Source: Candidatus Aerophobota bacterium
GTDB taxonomy: Bacteria > Aerophobota > Aerophobia > Aerophobales > AE-B3A
DNA: 7,008 bases
Direction of reading: 5' to 3'
NCBI GenBank assembly: GCA_004376485.1
Contig: SOJT01000147.1
Location: 1-7,008, forward strand
The notes under the pieces are model-generated. The model was not told the DNA's origin and did no database searches. It was given only the letters and a program-made list of their open reading frames with translations. This document shows, piece by piece, positions 5,362-7,008 of this stretch (the stretch's first letter is position 1; every line of letters begins with the position of its first letter). The position numbers were made by a program, and so were the translations under genes.

Positions 5362-7008
5362 ACCTTACTTCCTTCTTTTAGTTTGTGCATCTCATCTTTT
5401 AATCTCTGACTTATTTTTTCTATTTCCTCTTCTATTTTCTCTTCTGGCACATACTTTGCTTTGGCAATCTCCTCTCTCATGGAAAGAGAAATAAGATCAT
5501 CTATGGGAACATCTTTCTCTAGAGCCTCCAGCGAAAGATGATAGTATTCAAGAACGAGCTTTAGCATTAAGTATTGCTTTTTTATGGGAGTGTAGGTATC
5601 TACCTCATGGAAGGCAAATTGTTGCAGGAAATCCTCCCGGATGGAGCGAGCTACTTCCATAGTTATTCTATCCTGGTAAGATAGGGCATCTAATCCCACC
5701 AACCTTACCGTTTCCTTCAGCTCATCCTCTTTCTGCAAGAGAACCATGGCCTCTCCTCGAAGCTCCATCCATTCCGGAGCCACTTTTTCAGCAAAATAAT
5801 CTCTCAAACCGTCCAGGTACAGGGAGTAGCTGCGCAGCCAATGAATGGCTGGAAAATGGCGCTGATAGGCCAGCTCAGCCACCAGAGCCCAAAAAACTCT
5901 CACCACCCTCAGAGTAGCCTGGGTCACCGGCTCGGAAAGATCTCCTCCAGGAGGGGAAACCGCTCCAATAGTGGTTAAACTAGCTTCCCGCTTGTCAGTC
6001 CCCAGGCAAATGATTCTCCCCGCTCTCTCATAAAACTCTGCTAACCTGGAAGGCAGATATGCCGGATATCCCTCCTCACCCGGCATTTCTTCAAGTCTTC
6101 CCGACATCTCCCTCAGTGCCTCTGCCCATCGGGAAGTTGAATCTGCCATGAGGGCTACATTATACCCCATATCCCGGTAGTATTCAGCCAGGGTAATCCC
6201 GGTGTAGATAGAAGCTTCCCGGGCTGCCACCGGCATATTGGAAGTGTTGGCGATGAGGATTGTTCTTTGCATGAGAGGTTTGCCCGTTTTAGGGTCCTTC
6301 AATTTGGGGAAACTCAGCAAAACATCGGTCATCTCGTTACCTCTTTCTCCACATCCCACAAAAACGATAATCTCGGCATCAGTCCATTTGGAGAGCTGGT
6401 GCTGAACCACCGTATTATGCAGAAGTAAGGGACCGTAGCCTCCAACGAAATTTTCTTTTTGAGGGATACAAACATCGTAGACATCGAGAGGGCCTTTAAT
6501 TTTCTCAATGCTTACCACTCTGTCGCAAAAAATATAATCTAAAAGAGAAGAGAGTCTCAGGATTTGACTATATTTCTCCTTTCCCCCATTTTCCTTTAAG
6601 AGCTCTATAAATCTCTTAAATGTCCTCCTGCTCATTCGTTCCCCGTTACCAATGTAATTACTTATCTCTATTCCCTCAGCTTTGAGCTCTGAGTAGGTGA
6701 CCTTTGAGCTCTGATAAAGGTCAGATATGATCTTACTGGACAAAGGAACCACATCGTAAGAGGTATATGTGGTTTTCTTTGAATTTATATAATCTTTGAT
6801 TTTCCGAATTTTATCAAATTCTTCACCATCTTTGTTTATTGATTCATAAAATATTTTCAGATTATCAATACCCCGGACGAAAATACGATAATAATTCTTT
6901 TCTTTGAATTCTCTGTCGGCCAGCACATGGAGAATCCCCAATCTGGTTAGAGTATAAGAAAGACCAATTTGCAACTTCTTACTAGCCGTCGAGAGCTCTA
7001 TTTCTCCT
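5358..7008 (-). CDS. atpA: V-type ATP synthase/ATPase catalytic subunit A precursor with intein (partial; N-terminus beyond window)
   Basis: The minus-strand frame is open from the right edge (7008) to TGA at 5360-5358. The C-extein (6413-5358, 351 residues) starts TVVQHQLSKWTDAEI, exactly the sequence that follows GPFGSGK in the P-loop of subunit A. It then has VGCGERGNEM (the GER glutamate is the expected catalytic residue), STSRWAEALREMSGRLEEMPGEEGYPAY, AVSPPGGDLSEPVTQATLRVVRVFWAL, and IREDFLQQFAFHEVDTYTP. With the usual ~235-residue N-part, the spliced protein would be about 585 residues, normal for the family (also ntpA). The P-loop is interrupted by an intein, annotated separately, so ATPase function requires protein splicing. 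A TTG at 6974 is not a start: the intein frame continues upstream of it to the edge. The gene heads the A-B-D run and overlaps B by ATGA. Confidence 0.95.
   Translation of the reverse strand, partial: GEIELSTASKKLQIGLSYTLTRLGILHVLADREFKEKNYYRIFVRGIDNLKIFYESINKDGEEFDKIRKIKDYINSKKTTYTSYDVVPLSSKIISDLYQSSKVTYSELKAEGIEISNYIGNGERMSRRTFKRFIELLKENGGKEKYSQILRLSSLLDYIFCDRVVSIEKIKGPLDVYDVCIPQKENFVGGYGPLLLHNTVVQHQLSKWTDAEIIVFVGCGERGNEMTDVLLSFPKLKDPKTGKPLMQRTILIANTSNMPVAAREASIYTGITLAEYYRDMGYNVALMADSTSRWAEALREMSGRLEEMPGEEGYPAYLPSRLAEFYERAGRIICLGTDKREASLTTIGAVSPPGGDLSEPVTQATLRVVRVFWALVAELAYQRHFPAIHWLRSYSLYLDGLRDYFAEKVAPEWMELRGEAMVLLQKEDELKETVRLVGLDALSYQDRITMEVARSIREDFLQQFAFHEVDTYTPIKKQYLMLKLVLEYYHLSLEALEKDVPIDDLISLSMREEIAKAKYVPEEKIEEEIEKISQRLKDEMHKLKEGSKV
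5370..5375 (-). promoter_or_regulatory. Ribosome binding site for subunit B
   Basis: On the minus strand, GAAGGA is placed 8 nt before the ATG at 5361-5359, within the last codons of subunit A. It supports that start and the 4-nt A/B overlap. Confidence 0.55.
6414..7008 (-). mobile_element. Intein (VMA-b insertion site) with LAGLIDADG-type endonuclease region, C-terminal ~198 residues
   Basis: The part at the window edge reads GEIELSTASKKL then IGLSYTLTRLGI. This is the region just after a LAGLIDADG motif in DOD-type intein endonucleases; the acidic motif itself should be just outside the window. A YDVVP segment and a helical stretch follow. The splicing end is clear: CDRVVSIEKI, block F VYDVCIPQKENFVGG, and block G GPLLLHN, followed by Thr as the +1 residue. 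The penultimate His and terminal Asn needed for Asn cyclisation are present (AAT at 6416-6414). The insertion point between K and T of the P-loop matches the archaeal VMA-b site. The N-terminal splicing block (first Cys/Ser), which is needed to judge activity, is not in the window. The DNA here is much more A/T-rich than the extein: I counted 13 G/C in 60 at 6781-6840. Confidence 0.92.

Noticed and set aside
6972..6974. TTG at 6974 as the start of a 538-residue protein
   Set aside because: The same frame is open to the window edge and encodes conserved intein endonuclease residues (GEIELSTASKK) directly upstream. The gene is truncated by the window, not started here.

Overview
The window looks like a chromosomal piece of a bacterium with a Gram-negative-type envelope and a V-type (A/V-type) rotary ATPase. 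An O-antigen-ligase-like membrane protein and a lipid-A-disaccharide-synthase-related glycosyltransferase are both bacterial envelope functions. The ATPase subunits are the kind found in archaea and in scattered bacterial phyla. The base composition is mid-range. I cannot name the species; an uncultured candidate phylum is possible, but that is a guess.

Left half, plus strand (1-3348): three tightly overlapping genes that are probably co-transcribed from a promoter left of the window. They are (1) the C-terminal 137 residues of a family 2 glycosyltransferase, (2) a 565-residue Wzy/WaaL-type O-antigen ligase or polymerase with a large soluble carbohydrate-binding-module-like domain inserted in its main extracytoplasmic loop, and (3) an LpxB-related GT-B glycosyltransferase. 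Together they suggest synthesis and attachment of a surface glycan or glycolipid.

Right half, minus strand (7008-3345): the tail of a V-type ATPase operon in the order A, B, D (catalytic subunit, non-catalytic subunit, central rotor stalk). A and B overlap by ATGA, and B and D are separated by 1 nt. Subunit A is interrupted exactly inside its P-loop by an intein with a LAGLIDADG-type endonuclease region. The window holds the last ~198 intein residues and the whole C-extein. The first part of the intein and the ~235-residue N-extein lie beyond the right edge.

The two operons converge, and their terminal stop codons overlap (3345-3348), so no terminator region separates them. There is no stretch of 300 bases without a gene, and I saw no rRNA, tRNA, CRISPR array or insertion sequence. 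The two most notable items are the intein splitting the catalytic nucleotide-binding loop of a bacterial V-ATPase, and the apparently circularly permuted sugar-binding-like domain embedded in the ligase.
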